The translations under genes and the position numbers were made by a program. Positions 16,159 to 26,260 of a stretch of DNA of 64,000 nucleotides are shown here, in pieces. The stretch spans positions 124,001-188,000 of the forward strand of contig NZ_KB898329.1 in the NCBI RefSeq assembly GCF_000377625.1, written 5' to 3'. How positions within the stretch are numbered: position 1 is the stretch's first letter; each line of letters starts with the position of its first letter. The notes below the pieces were generated by a model that made no database searches, had not been told where the DNA came from, and saw only the letters and a list, made by a program, of their open reading frames with translations. Source of the stretch: Prevotella veroralis DSM 19559 = JCM 6290 (GTDB lineage Bacteria; Bacteroidota; Bacteroidia; Bacteroidales; Bacteroidaceae).

Positions 16159-19121
16159 ATGGTAAAAAGATTATTCTTGTTTGTATTCTTGTCGTTTAGT
16201 AGCATCACGCTACTTGCACAGAATAGAACGATAACAGGCTCTCTTTTTGATGGAGAAGTGAAAGAGAAAGTTCCTTTTGCAGTTGTTCAGTTGTTGAAGA
16301 TGGATAGCACCTATGTTGTTGGAGCTACTTCCGATGAAGGTGGTAATTTCAAAGTGACAGCTCCAACGAATGGCAGGTTTATTCTGAAGGCATCCTATGT
16401 TGGTTATAAAACGATCTTTCAGAATGTTACGATTGCAAATGATCAAGATGTTGCTATAGGGCAGCTCGATTTTCAAGTTGATACGCACACGTTGAAAGAA
16501 GTTAAGGTTGTTGCAAGTGCACCAAAGGTAGTTGTGAAGGCTGATACCTTTCAATACAATGCGTCGGCATTCCGTGTTGCAGAGGGATCGACTATTGAAG
16601 CCTTAGTAAAAAAGCTACCAGGAGCCGAGGTGTCGGACGATGGTACGATAAAGATTAATGGTAAAGAGGTCAAGAAAATACTCATTAATGGTAAGGAGTT
16701 CATGACTGGTGATACTAAAACAGCACTCAAGAACCTCCCTACCTCTATAATAGATAAGATTAAAGCATACGACCAGAAGAGTGATTTGAGTCGTGTGACG
16801 GGTATTGATGATGGCAACGAATCGACTGTACTGGACTTCGGTGTTAAGGCTGGAATGAACAAAGGTTTCTTCTCAAACATTGACCTTGGAATAGGAACCA
16901 AGCATCGTTATTCGGAGAAGGCAATGGCTGCTTATTTCAATGATAAGTTCCGAATGATGGGCTTCTTGTCTGCTAATAATGTCAACGATATGGGCTTTGG
17001 TGGTGTCCTCGTGGCGGATGGGGTGGCATACGTCAAGGATTGAATGCTACAAAGATGGTTGGTTTGAATATGAACTATGATAATGGTAAAACCTTACAAT
17101 GGGATGGTAGTGTTCGTTGGAATCATTCTGATGGTAACTTGAATACCCGTGTAGCAATAGAGAACTTCGTTGCGTCACAAGGTTCATACGCCAATCGTCG
17201 CTCACAGGAATATACTCGTGAGAACTCTTGGGACGGTCGTTTCCGTTTGGAGTGGAAACCTGACTCTATGTGGAATATCATGTTCCGACCTAATATCCGA
17301 CTATCAAAGAATGATGGACAGATTGTTAGTAAGTCGGCAGCTTACAATACCGACCCATACGAGAGTGTGGATGATCCATTGTTGGCAACAGCTATTGCAC
17401 AGTTAGAAGCACAAGGTGTAATGGTGAACAATCAGCATAATACAACCATTTCTTATGGTGATAACAATGCTTGGGGGGCTATGCTCCAAGTGAATCGTCG
17501 CTTGAGTCAGAACGGACGAAACGTTACCCTACGGGTGGATGGCGATTATAGTGATGCAGATTCGAAGACTTTCTCAACACAAGACTTACAATACTTTCAG
17601 TTGAGAGATGCATTGGGGAATTATGAAACCTATCGTGCTTATCGTTATAACCTTATGCCAACAAAGAGCTGGGATTACGCTTTGCAGGCTACTTATAGCG
17701 AACCACTTGCACGGAAGACATACTTACAATTCAGTTACCAGTTCAAATATGGTTTCTCAAAGAGCGATCGTGATACTTATGATTTCTCCTCATTACCATC
17801 TGGAACATTCGGTAGTTTGAAGCCAGCTTATCGATCATGGGATAATTATCTAGGCTTATTGACAAATCCTTTGGCAAGTTATTTAGATTCTAATTTAAGC
17901 CGTTATTCAGAGTATCGAACCTATACTCACGATATGCAAGTGATGTTGCGAATGTTACATACAAAGTGGAAAATGAATGTCGGAATGAAGTTACAACCAC
18001 AACATTCCACCTATATGCAGGATTATCTAGGTGTGCATGTGGATAACAAACGATCAGTGGTGAACTGGAGTCCAACATTCGATTTCCGTTATAAATTCAA
18101 TGCACAAAGCAATCTGCGTATCAATTATAATGGCACGGTCTCGCAACCATCTATGACGCAGTTACTTGATATTGTCGATAATACCGATCCACAGAATATA
18201 TCGAAAGGTAACCCTAATTTGAAGCCAGCCTTTACTAATAAGTTTCGCTTGTTCTACAATGCCTTTAGGCAAAAACATGCGCAATCAGTGATGACTTTTG
18301 CGGACTTCTCTACTACACGTAACGCCATTGGAAACAGTGTTACGTATGATGGAACGACGGGAGCTCGTACAGTACAACCAGTCAATGTGAATGGTAATTG
18401 GGATGCAAATGCAGCTGTGATGTTTAATACAAGTATTGATTCTGCAGGTGTATGGAATGTTAATACGTTCACACGAGGCAGTTTCAATCGTTACGCTAGT
18501 TATTTACAACAGAATGCAACAAGTGCCGTTGAGAAGAATATCACTAAGTCTTTGACACTTGGGGAACGCTTATCAGCTAGTTATCGCACTTCTTGGCTAG
18601 AACTAGCATTGGATGGTTCGGTTGATTACACACACTCTAAGAACAATCTCCAAAGTCTCAATAACTTGAGTACATGGCAATTCTCTTATGGTGGAAGTCT
18701 TATCTTCTCCTTGCCTTGGAACATGAGTTTATCTACTGATTTACATCAGAATAGCCGTCGAGGATATAATGATGCGGCACTAAACACGAATGAGTTGTTG
18801 TGGAATGCACAGTTTTCTCAGAGTTTGTTAGCGGGTAATGCTTTGACATTGAGCTTACAGTTCTATGATATTTTACATCAACAAAGTAACCTCTCGCGCA
18901 CTATCAATGCTGTAAACAGAACCGACACGGAATATAATAGTATAAATAGTTACATCATGTTCCGTGCTACTTATCGATTGAATCTATTTGGTGGCAAGAA
19001 TGCTCCAAAGCCTAAGGATCGTGGTTTTGGACGCCCTAATTCAAATATGCCACCACCTCCTCCTGGTGGTGGAGCAATGGGCGGTGGTCGCCCACCAATG
19101 GGTGGTTCTGGTGGTTTCTAA
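16159..19121 (+). pseudogene. TonB-receptor-like outer membrane beta-barrel protein, frameshifted
   Basis: Two frames make one protein. The first (16159-17043) has a signal peptide, a carboxypeptidase-regulatory-like domain (~residues 22-105) and a plug-like domain with VEGSTIEALVKKLPG-type text (here AEGSTIEALVKKLPG). The second (17040-19121) is the ~690-residue outer-membrane barrel, ending in a Gly/Pro-rich tail. At 16999-17007 the sequence reads GGTGGTGTCC. Adding one G gives three GGT codons and reads straight on as PRGGWGGIRQG into the second frame. The barrel half has no good start of its own (TTG 17040), so a one-base deletion is the simplest reading. It could be a sequencing error, a true mutation, or a switchable tract. 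The substrate is unknown. Confidence 0.85.
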
Positions 19122-19293
19122 GTAGATAAAAGGAACAAGAACCCTTTTAACTATATTACTTTAGGCAGAATAATATTCTTGAAGACAAAGCAAAGAAACG
19201 TGAAGGATCTCCGGCAAATTCTCTGCAAACAGTACTTTCTACTCCCCTTTCCATTATAGAGAGGGGTTGGGGGGAGGCTTTTTTCTCTATTTC

Positions 19294-19326
19294 CTTGCTC
19301 ATTCTATTTTATCTTATTACCTTTGC
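19294..19326 (+). promoter_or_regulatory. Promoter upstream of the small-peptide/lipoprotein pair
   Basis: CTTG (19294-19297), 20 nt, then TACCTTTGC (19318-19326). The start near 19330 gives a ~375-nt leader before the ORF at 19705. The 19122-19704 gap otherwise holds a C-rich/G-rich hairpin with a T run (about 19244-19286) that could end the outer membrane protein transcript, and AT-rich DNA in which I see no gene. Confidence 0.6.
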
Positions 19327-19704
19327 ATTGTTAAGTGGAAATTAACTTATAATAGTGATATTTCAAATAAAGAATTTCAATTAAGCTAACTATTGTGGCT
19401 TATATGATAAAGGTGTAAGTAATACCTGTTGTATTAGATTCTTTAACACATTAAAACGAGAAGAAGATAGCAAATTATTTGGTAGTTCCAAATAATGGTG
19501 TATTATAGGTCTAAATATACATTTATCTTCTCACATAAGCATAAAGGGCGTGAGTTGGGTAAATAAAAGATTTTCAGGAGTTTCTTTTATTTTCCTTAAT
19601 ACTTAGATATAGAGATTTTAAAGGTGAAATAAGAACTATATGATGTAAGTAGGTGAAATTAGTTTGTATACTTAAATTATTAATAATTAATTAAATTCGG
19701 CAAT

Positions 19705-19896
19705 ATGGATAAAAGAAAAGAGAGATATTATATAAGACCGCAAACGGAAGTTATATTTATAAAGCAAGGTGAGTATCTTCTTGAGAATTCTCCGGTAAAC
19801 GGAGGACATTACAGCGCAGAAGATGATGGCGAGTCTTTAAATGCAAAGCCGTCAGGCTTTTTCTTTGAGGAAGAATCTGCCGAAGACAAGAACTAA
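19705..19896 (+). CDS. Small acidic protein preceding a lipoprotein (63 aa)
   Basis: The ATG start is followed by a basic N-terminus (MDKRKERYYIRPQTEV), a hydrophobic middle (IFIKQGEYLLENSP), a GGHYSAEDDGESLNAK stretch and a very acidic aromatic tail (FFFEEESAEDKN). There is no signal peptide or membrane helix. I recognise no family, though I recall short Prevotella proteins of similar layout; this was not checked. It ends 6 nt before the first ATG of a lipoprotein gene, so the two are surely translated from one mRNA. A conserved N-terminal half plus a short tail would suit a peptide precursor or a chaperone-like partner, but nothing proves either. Confidence 0.7.
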   Translation: MDKRKERYYIRPQTEVIFIKQGEYLLENSPVNGGHYSAEDDGESLNAKPSGFFFEEESAEDKN

Positions 19897-19932
19897 AGTA
19901 GAATGGAACACAAGTTAAGAAAAGGTAGAAAA

Positions 19933-21495
19933 ATGAAGTATTCTTATTTTTGGGCTTTACCGGTCATAGCCTTGCTTTCACTGGCAGGCTGCTCCAATGA
20001 CGACACTTTGCAAGCAGACAACGGGAAGCAACAGAACACGGTGCCCGCAGGGATGACAGAGTTTGCAGACGGGGGATTGACCCGCACAGCAGGCACTTAC
20101 GACGGTTCGGCGATAAAGTTTTATTGGACTTCAGGAGACAAGCTGTGGATCAACAACGCCGGCACTTTAACAATAAGTACAAAAGACAATATCACGGCTA
20201 AGGCTCCTACGGCTAAGTTCTATTTCCCCGGAGTACTCACCGCACCGAAATACAACGTACGTTATACGGGCAACGGCAACGCCAATGGTGACAAGGTGAC
20301 CATAAGTCCGATCCAGTCGCAGAGCTCTTCTGACGATGCCTCGCACATCGGTACAGACGGAGACTGCGGCACGGCGGAAGCCAGCAGGCAGGGTGACGGG
20401 AGCTACACCTTCACACTCTCTCACAAAGCATCCTACCTCGTCTTTACGCCTTATTACAGCCCTGAGTTTGCAGAGGACGTGAAAGTGACGCAGATCAAGG
20501 TAACGGCAGACAAGGCAATTGCCGGAGATTTCAGATTCGATGACAATGGGATAAATACGACACCCCGCCCCGCTGCAACTGCTGCCAACAGGAGTATAAC
20601 GCTCACACTGAACGGCGGTTCGGATGATGGATTCGTCATACCCAAGGTAGCAGACCATGAAAAGAATGCGGCTATAATGGTTCTTGCACCGGGCGAATAT
20701 CATCATGTTACTGTGGAATACACTCTCTACGACCAGAAGACGAAGGTTCGTGGGACAGTATCCAAGACTTATAATAACATTACCTGCAAGGCAGGAAAGA
20801 ACAAGAAAGTAAGCACCGATCTGGCAATCACACACTATTCGAGCGACAGATACTATCTGTGGGACGCTGCCGTGGGAAAGAACGCATGGAAAGATCATGA
20901 GAACGACCAGCCGGTTCTGAAAGGAGCAACGAACGCCAACTATCCCCAAATATCCAGTGACTCAAGATGGTATAACTCTGCCGCATTCCCGACTTCTGCA
21001 ACACGTTCGGCAGCCGCTTGCCCTAATGCTAACGAAATGTTGTGGTATGTTATGTATGGAGATCCTCATTGGGATCCTTCTCTCTGGTCCATCATGAAAC
21101 ATCTGTATGCTGGAGGTATGTGGCTGAAGAAACTCAGCGGTATCGCTGCCGCCGAACATACGAGTGTAACGGCGATGAAGAAGGCGGCTCCCGGTGGGAC
21201 TGATTACACAAAAGTACAATCAGATTTTAAGATTTATGACAAGTATCCTAAGAGCAACACAGACATTAAAAAAGGCAGACCTAGCAACCCGAATGATTAC
21301 ATCTTCCTGCCAACTATTGGCATCTATCTAGAAAGTACGGGACAGTTATGGTGGATTGGAATCAGAGGATATTATTGGTCAAGTACACCACGTCCTGATG
21401 GAACATTAAATGGCTATGATTTGTATGTTCAGGAAAATGAAGTACATACTGGATATAATCCTCGTGCACATGCACACTGGTTGTGGCCAGAATAA
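19933..21495 (+). CDS. Fimbrillin-like lipoprotein with a C-terminal FISUMP-type domain
   Basis: ATG 19933 gives a standard lipoprotein signal with lipobox LSLAGC (Cys at residue 19). An upstream in-frame ATG at 19903 would add MEHKLRKGRK. The mature ~500 residues begin with a Thr/Asp/Gly-rich beta region like Bacteroidales fimbrillin-family proteins (GDKLWINNAG, NITAKAPTAKF). They end with a domain resembling the Fibrobacter-type paralogous domain (FLPTIG, GYYWSSTPRPDG, LYVQ). The predicted location is the outer membrane surface. GC content looks higher than in the neighbouring genes, which may mark recent transfer. The adhesin role is inference. Confidence 0.7.
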   Translation: MKYSYFWALPVIALLSLAGCSNDDTLQADNGKQQNTVPAGMTEFADGGLTRTAGTYDGSAIKFYWTSGDKLWINNAGTLTISTKDNITAKAPTAKFYFPGVLTAPKYNVRYTGNGNANGDKVTISPIQSQSSSDDASHIGTDGDCGTAEASRQGDGSYTFTLSHKASYLVFTPYYSPEFAEDVKVTQIKVTADKAIAGDFRFDDNGINTTPRPAATAANRSITLTLNGGSDDGFVIPKVADHEKNAAIMVLAPGEYHHVTVEYTLYDQKTKVRGTVSKTYNNITCKAGKNKKVSTDLAITHYSSDRYYLWDAAVGKNAWKDHENDQPVLKGATNANYPQISSDSRWYNSAAFPTSATRSAAACPNANEMLWYVMYGDPHWDPSLWSIMKHLYAGGMWLKKLSGIAAAEHTSVTAMKKAAPGGTDYTKVQSDFKIYDKYPKSNTDIKKGRPSNPNDYIFLPTIGIYLESTGQLWWIGIRGYYWSSTPRPDGTLNGYDLYVQENEVHTGYNPRAHAHWLWPE

Positions 21496-21508
21496 TATAT
21501 TTAAAATA

Positions 21509-21543
21509 AAAGGTGTGTCAAAAGCAAAGTTTGACACACCTTT
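21509..21543 (+). terminator. Rho-independent terminator after the lipoprotein
   Basis: A 14-bp perfect stem: AAAGGTGTGTCAAA (21509-21522) with TTTGACACACCTTT (21530-21543). The remaining gap to 21824 shows no gene. Confidence 0.88.
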
Positions 21544-21824
21544 ATGTTTGATGGCAATTATCTGAAGATACTTTTAGTTCGCTGAAGATATTTATAGTGG
21601 ATAATTATATTGTCAGGTTTATATGGTAGTGCACCATAGTAGACAAGTTGTCGTATAAAACTACAACGGAACGTATTAAGAGAAAATTTTTAATGTGTTT
21701 GATATTCATGGGGAATATGTTAGAAATCTACAGGGACAGGTTGGAGTTGCAGAGCCGATGTTACTTGAGAGAAACATTATATTATTTTGTCCATTCGGTC
21801 TAAGACATGTTTTTAGGAAACATG

Positions 21825-22235
21825 TTATTCTTCATCATCGTCATCAAAGCCGAATATTGCTGGATCGATGAAGGCATCTATCTGTCGACGGTCTTTCTTT
21901 GTGGGGCGACCAGTACCTCGTGCTCTGTCAACGAAACCACTGATACGACTCATCTCAAGTAGTTCGTATTGCTTTGCTTCGGTGACATTCTCATATACTT
22001 CGGGGATTAGTTTTGCTCCAACGCGCTGTTCTATGGTTTTAAGAACCTTAAACGAATAGGTGATAGGAGGCTTCTTTACGCTTACTACTTCGCCCACTTT
22101 GATAGTGTGAGAAGGCTTTACGTTTATGCCCTTAATCGTCACACGACCATTCTTACAAGCGTCTGCTGCAATAGAGCGAGTTTTAAAGATACGTGCAGCC
22201 CAGAGCCATTTATCTATTCTTGCAACGTCGTTCAT
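21825..22235 (-). CDS. S4-domain RNA-binding protein, Hsp15 (HslR) type
   Basis: A 136-residue protein with an N-terminal S4 fold (RIDKWLWAARIFKTRS, residues ~6-21), a GRVTIKGINVKPSHTIKVG core and a long basic/acidic tail ending DDDDEE. Hsp15 binds the 50S subunit carrying stranded peptidyl-tRNA and helps recycle stalled ribosomes. It is the last gene of an apparent minus-strand unit rplY-pth-S4, with gaps of 14 and 34 nt. Peptidyl-tRNA hydrolase immediately upstream makes the ribosome-rescue role coherent. Confidence 0.88.
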   Translation of the reverse strand: MNDVARIDKWLWAARIFKTRSIAADACKNGRVTIKGINVKPSHTIKVGEVVSVKKPPITYSFKVLKTIEQRVGAKLIPEVYENVTEAKQYELLEMSRISGFVDRARGTGRPTKKDRRQIDAFIDPAIFGFDDDDEE

Positions 22236-22269
22236 ACTTCTTTTATTAGTTTTTTGAAACCAAATAGTA

Positions 22270-22842
22270 TTACTTCTTACCGAGTTTGTTAAATTGATTC
22301 ATGGTGATATCAATACCTGCTAAAACAAAACTCTTGATGATATCTACACCTAAATCAATCGCAGGTTGAAGGACTTTCATATCATCTTCTGAATAATGCC
22401 CAAGCACCCAGTCTATTTGACCTCCACGTGGGTAATCGTTGCCAACCCCCATGCGTAATCGTGCATAATTTTGTCCAATGAGTTGTTGAATATGACCCAA
22501 GCCATTGTGCCCACCATTTGATCCATTCCCTTTTAAGCGAAAAGCACCTAGTGGTAATGCGACATCGTCAGAAATAACGAGTAGTCGATTTTGGTCAATA
22601 TTCTCCTTATTCAACCAATAACGAACAGCATTCCCTGATAGATTCATGAATGTTGTAGGCTTGAGAAGAATGATTTTCCGCCCTTTAATAGTCGTTTCTG
22701 CTATGAAACCATAGCGTTTATCCTCAAAAACAATATTGGACGCTTTAGCGAAAGCGTCCAATACCATAAATCCTGTGTTGTGCCTAGTCCCTTCGTATTC
22801 ACGACCTGGGTTGCCTAGTCCACATATCAAATACTTATCCAA
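22270..22842 (-). CDS. pth: Peptidyl-tRNA hydrolase
   Basis: A 190-residue cytoplasmic enzyme that releases tRNA from peptidyl-tRNAs dropped by ribosomes. Motifs: [19 protein letters not shown] (residues ~7-25, with the catalytic His and substrate Asn), [10 protein letters not shown] (~61-70), the catalytic Asp in ISDDVALP (~92), and [12 protein letters not shown] (~113). The length is typical for Pth. It lies 14 nt downstream of rplY, the usual Bacteroidota arrangement. Confidence 0.96.
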   Translation of the reverse strand: MDKYLICGLGNPGREYEGTRHNTGFMVLDAFAKASNIVFEDKRYGFIAETTIKGRKIILLKPTTFMNLSGNAVRYWLNKENIDQNRLLVISDDVALPLGAFRLKGNGSNGGHNGLGHIQQLIGQNYARLRMGVGNDYPRGGQIDWVLGHYSEDDMKVLQPAIDLGVDIIKSFVLAGIDITMNQFNKLGKK

Positions 22843-22856
22843 TTTGTTGTATCTGT

Positions 22857-23471
22857 TTAAGATTGTTCAGTTTCAGCTTCAGCCTCTTCGGCAGCTGCAG
22901 CCTGAATAGAGTTACGTGTAGCCTTGATAGAGCAAACGACAACCTCCTTAGGAGTTACCAACTCGAGACCCTCAAAACTTAGTTCACCAACCTTGATACT
23001 CTTACCAAGGTGAAGATTAGTAACATTGATGTCTAGGTGCTCTGGAATCTGCTGATAAGGAGCCTTAACATTGATCTTACGAATAGACATGTTCATACGT
23101 CCACCATCACGTACACCCTGTGCTAAACCAACGAGCTTAACTGGTACGCCCATAACGATAGGCTTCTGGTCGTTTACTTCATAGAAGTCTACGTGAAGCA
23201 AAGCATCTGTTACTGGGTGGAACTGAAGTTCCTTAAGAACTGCTGTGTGTCTCTCGCCGTCAATAACCAACTCTACAACGTAGATGTGTGGAGTGTAAAC
23301 CAACTTGCGAAGTTCTGCCATTGAAGCAGTGAATGACAATGCCAATGGCTTGCCGTCTTTCTGTGCCTCACCATAAAGGTTACAAGGAACTAAACCTTCC
23401 TTACGAAGTTGCTTTGAAGCTTTCTTTCCAAGGTCTGTACGCTTCTGACCTGCTACTTTAATTTCTTTCAT
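22857..23471 (-). CDS. rplY: 50S ribosomal protein L25/general stress protein Ctc
   Basis: A 204-residue two-domain (TL5/CTC-type) L25 that binds 5S rRNA in the large subunit. The N-terminal L25 fold starts [20 protein letters not shown], and the C-terminal beta domain carries [16 protein letters not shown] and [12 protein letters not shown]. The tail is Ala/Glu-rich. This longer form is standard in Bacteroidota. It leads the rplY-pth-S4 unit and diverges from nusB. Confidence 0.95.
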   Translation of the reverse strand: MKEIKVAGQKRTDLGKKASKQLRKEGLVPCNLYGEAQKDGKPLALSFTASMAELRKLVYTPHIYVVELVIDGERHTAVLKELQFHPVTDALLHVDFYEVNDQKPIVMGVPVKLVGLAQGVRDGGRMNMSIRKINVKAPYQQIPEHLDINVTNLHLGKSIKVGELSFEGLELVTPKEVVVCSIKATRNSIQAAAAEEAEAETEQS

Positions 23472-23656
23472 AACTTTGTGTTACTCTAAATTAATATGAA
23501 CGTTAATTCGCCATCACACACTGAGAAATAACGAGGCTAAGTCTTTATAGAACTTTTAATATCTCTTTCTCAATTTGCCGAAAGCGGTGCAAAGTTACCT
23601 CTTTTCACTGGACTACACAAGTATTGTCTTAAAAAACATAGAAAAAGAATGTTTTG

Positions 23657-23689
23657 TTTGCATGTGCGAAGGAATTTTCCTACATTTGC
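23657..23689 (+). promoter_or_regulatory. Promoter of the nusB operon
   Basis: TTTG (23657-23660), 20 nt, TACATTTGC (23681-23689). The start codon follows at 23734. Confidence 0.75.
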
Positions 23690-23733
23690 AAAGTTAAAGA
23701 ATTCAATAGAAACACAATCTTTTAGAACAGACA

Positions 23734-24807
23734 ATGATCAATAGGGAATTAATTAGAATTAAGATTGTCCAGTTAACCTATGCATACTATCAGAACGGTA
23801 ACAGGAATATGGACAATGCGGAGAAGGAATTGCTTTTCAGTTTGGCAAAAGCGTATGATCTCTACAATTACCTCTTGGCTTTAATTGTATCTATCACGCA
23901 AGAGGAGCGCCATCGCGTTGAGATAAATGCTAATCGTGCTACACGTGAAGGAACAGAGGCTCCTTCTCAACGTTTTGCTTATAATAAGTTTGCAGTACAA
24001 CTAGAGGAGAATAAGCAGCTCAACAGGTTCATGGAGACGCAGAAACATCGTTGGGAAGATGATATGGAGGTTGTTCGTAAACTTTGTGATCAGATAGAAC
24101 AGAGTACAATCTACCAAGAGTATATGGTGAACGAAGAAGATTCGTATGATGTAGATCGTGAGGTTTGGCGGAAAATCTATCGTACTTTGATACAAGAGAA
24201 TCCAGACTTAGATGCTGTCCTAGAGGAAAAGAGTCTTTATTGGAACGATGATAAAGAGATTGTTGATACTTTTGTTATTAAGACAATTAAACGTTTTGAT
24301 CCAGAGAATAAGGCAGATCAAGAACTATTGCCAGAGTATCGTGATGAGGAAGATCGCGAGTTCGCAGTGAAGCTTTTCCGCTCAACTATCCTTAATGCGG
24401 ATGAGTATCAGCGTTATATGAGTGAGTCAAGTCGCAATTGGGACTTCTCCCGTCTTGCTTATATGGATGTTGTTATCATGCAAATTGCTATTGCTGAGAT
24501 GATGACATTCCCTAATATTCCAGCGACAGTGACCATCAATGAGTATGTGGATTTAGCTAAGTTATACAGTACGCCACGCAGTGGCGGATACATTAATGGT
24601 ATGCTTGATACAATCGCACGCCATCTTATAAAAACAGGTAAGATGATGAAGGCGATGCCAGAACCACGTCCTCGTCGTACTTATGAGGATAATCAGAGGA
24701 ACAAAGCTCCCCATCGTGAAGGACGTCGCCCAACGATTGATCAGACATCAGATCAGGATGCTGCTAATCCTGTACAGCCAGAAGATACGCAATTAGAAGT
24801 CGAATAG
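23734..24807 (+). CDS. nusB: Transcription antitermination factor NusB (long Bacteroidota form)
   Basis: A 357-residue protein, about twice the size of E. coli NusB. The N-terminal half (MINRELIRIKIVQLTYAYYQ) and a charged helical middle precede the canonical NusB core (~195-310: ADEYQRYMSESSRNWD, RLAYMDVVIMQIAIAEM, TVTINEYVDLAKLYS). The disordered C-tail is rich in Arg, Pro and Glu. NusB with NusE binds boxA RNA to prevent premature termination in rRNA operons. It leads the conserved nusB-yajC-ybbR-coaE-DUF5606 block. Confidence 0.93.
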   Translation: MINRELIRIKIVQLTYAYYQNGNRNMDNAEKELLFSLAKAYDLYNYLLALIVSITQEERHRVEINANRATREGTEAPSQRFAYNKFAVQLEENKQLNRFMETQKHRWEDDMEVVRKLCDQIEQSTIYQEYMVNEEDSYDVDREVWRKIYRTLIQENPDLDAVLEEKSLYWNDDKEIVDTFVIKTIKRFDPENKADQELLPEYRDEEDREFAVKLFRSTILNADEYQRYMSESSRNWDFSRLAYMDVVIMQIAIAEMMTFPNIPATVTINEYVDLAKLYSTPRSGGYINGMLDTIARHLIKTGKMMKAMPEPRPRRTYEDNQRNKAPHREGRRPTIDQTSDQDAANPVQPEDTQLEVE

Positions 24808-24889
24808 TGTGGCTTGCTTTCTTTTTGAATAAGGGTTCTTCATGTAGACAAACATTTTTAATAGTACAATAAAGTAATAAATAGATAAA

Positions 24890-25219
24890 ATGAATACAGC
24901 TATGTTTTTAGCAGCACAACCTACCCAAGGTGGTGGTGGTTGGCAGATGATAGTCATGATGGTAGTAATCTTTGCCATCATGTGGTTCTTAATGATTCGC
25001 CCACAGCAGAAGAAACAGAAAGAAATACGTGCTTTTCAGAATGCATTGAAAGCAGGTGACACTGTTGTTACTGGTGGTGGTATCTACGGTACAGTCAAGA
25101 AGATTGATTTGGCAACCAACAAGGTGGATATAGAGATTGCACACAATGTTGTAATCACTGTAGACAAAGGTTACGTCTTTGCTAGCGTACAGGCTTCCCA
25201 ACAGGGGCAGACAAAGTAG
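24890..25219 (+). CDS. yajC: Preprotein translocase subunit YajC
   Basis: A 109-residue protein with one membrane helix (residues ~25-43, MIVMMVVIFAIMWFLMI) and the family hallmark RPQQKKQKEIRAFQNALKAGD, then a small beta domain (VVTGGGIYGTVKKID). YajC associates with SecDF and aids Sec-dependent export. It is 82 nt after nusB and 30 nt before the YbbR-like gene. Confidence 0.95.
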   Translation: MNTAMFLAAQPTQGGGGWQMIVMMVVIFAIMWFLMIRPQQKKQKEIRAFQNALKAGDTVVTGGGIYGTVKKIDLATNKVDIEIAHNVVITVDKGYVFASVQASQQGQTK

Positions 25220-25249
25220 AAATGATCTCATAAAGGAGTAATTCATTTG

Positions 25250-26260
25250 ATGAAGATAGGCAAATCGCTGCATACACTCAGTTTCTTCAGAAGCTTCTTG
25301 TCGATAATCATCAACAAGGAGTTTCTGATTTTTTTGTTCTTCCTAATATTAAGTGGCAGTTTTTGGCTCATTATGACGTTGAATGAGACGTATGAGCGAG
25401 AGTTTAGCATACCACTTCGTATGGCAGATGTGCCCCGTAATGTTGTTATTACCAGTGAGCCAGACTCTGTTGTTCGTTTTACGGTTCGCGATAAAGGCTA
25501 TATGATAGCTGCTTATGGGGCAGAAGACGTTTTTCGCCCTATATATGCAGATTACAAACTCTATACTGATGGACATAGCCGAGGCAACATCTCTGTTGCA
25601 GATCTTCAAAAGCAGATTTATTTTCAGTTATCAAAAAGCTCAAAGATAACCTCTATTAAGAGTGGTAAGTTCTCATTTTCTTTCAACTTCGGACAACATA
25701 AGAAGGTTCCTGTGCATTTATTAGGAACGGTAGTGCCAGGTAAGAATTATTATCTAGCACACGTTGACTTTGTTCCCGATAGTGTACAAGTTTATGCAGC
25801 TAGGAATGTATTGGATAGTATTCAAACTGTCTATACAAAACGTCAGTATATTACCAATTTCACCGACGTAAAGGAGATGACGATTGATCTTCGGAAGTTC
25901 ACGAATGCGAAGTGCATACCATCGAAAGTGAAGATGAAACTCTACCCTGATGTCCTTACGGAAGAAAACGTTGAAGTACCAATAGAGGCGATCAACATGC
26001 CAGAAGATAAGGTAATGCGCACGTTCCCAAGTAAGGTAAAGGTTCGCTTTGTCGTTGGTGCATATCGTATGCGTAGTATGCCGAAGAATGCAGAGACAAA
26101 GGAATTACTGCCCGTAGACTTCCGCATCGTTGTTAATTATAAGGACATAGAATCGAGCCAGTCAGACAAATGCCGCCTATATATCCTCAATACTCCTAAT
26201 GGGGTTCGAAATGTTCGTCCGTCAGTCAATACTGTTGATTATTTAATTGAGCAGCGATGA
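25250..26260 (+). CDS. YbbR/CdaR-like domain protein
   Basis: ATG 25250 is taken as the start (an in-frame TTG lies just before it). The 336-residue product has an N-terminal membrane helix (~24-44) and an extracytoplasmic part with YbbR-type beta repeats (VPVHLLGTVVPGKNY, VPIEAINMPEDKVMRTFP). In Firmicutes, YbbR proteins (CdaR) regulate a diadenylate cyclase. No cyclase gene is adjacent here, so the role is only inferred. The stop overlaps the coaE start by 4 nt (ATGA), indicating translational coupling. Confidence 0.85.
   Translation: MKIGKSLHTLSFFRSFLSIIINKEFLIFLFFLILSGSFWLIMTLNETYEREFSIPLRMADVPRNVVITSEPDSVVRFTVRDKGYMIAAYGAEDVFRPIYADYKLYTDGHSRGNISVADLQKQIYFQLSKSSKITSIKSGKFSFSFNFGQHKKVPVHLLGTVVPGKNYYLAHVDFVPDSVQVYAARNVLDSIQTVYTKRQYITNFTDVKEMTIDLRKFTNAKCIPSKVKMKLYPDVLTEENVEVPIEAINMPEDKVMRTFPSKVKVRFVVGAYRMRSMPKNAETKELLPVDFRIVVNYKDIESSQSDKCRLYILNTPNGVRNVRPSVNTVDYLIEQR

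Noticed and set aside
20167..20949. 260-codon minus-strand frame opposite the lipoprotein
   Set aside because: The plus-strand gene has a lipobox and a terminator; no recognisable product on the minus strand.
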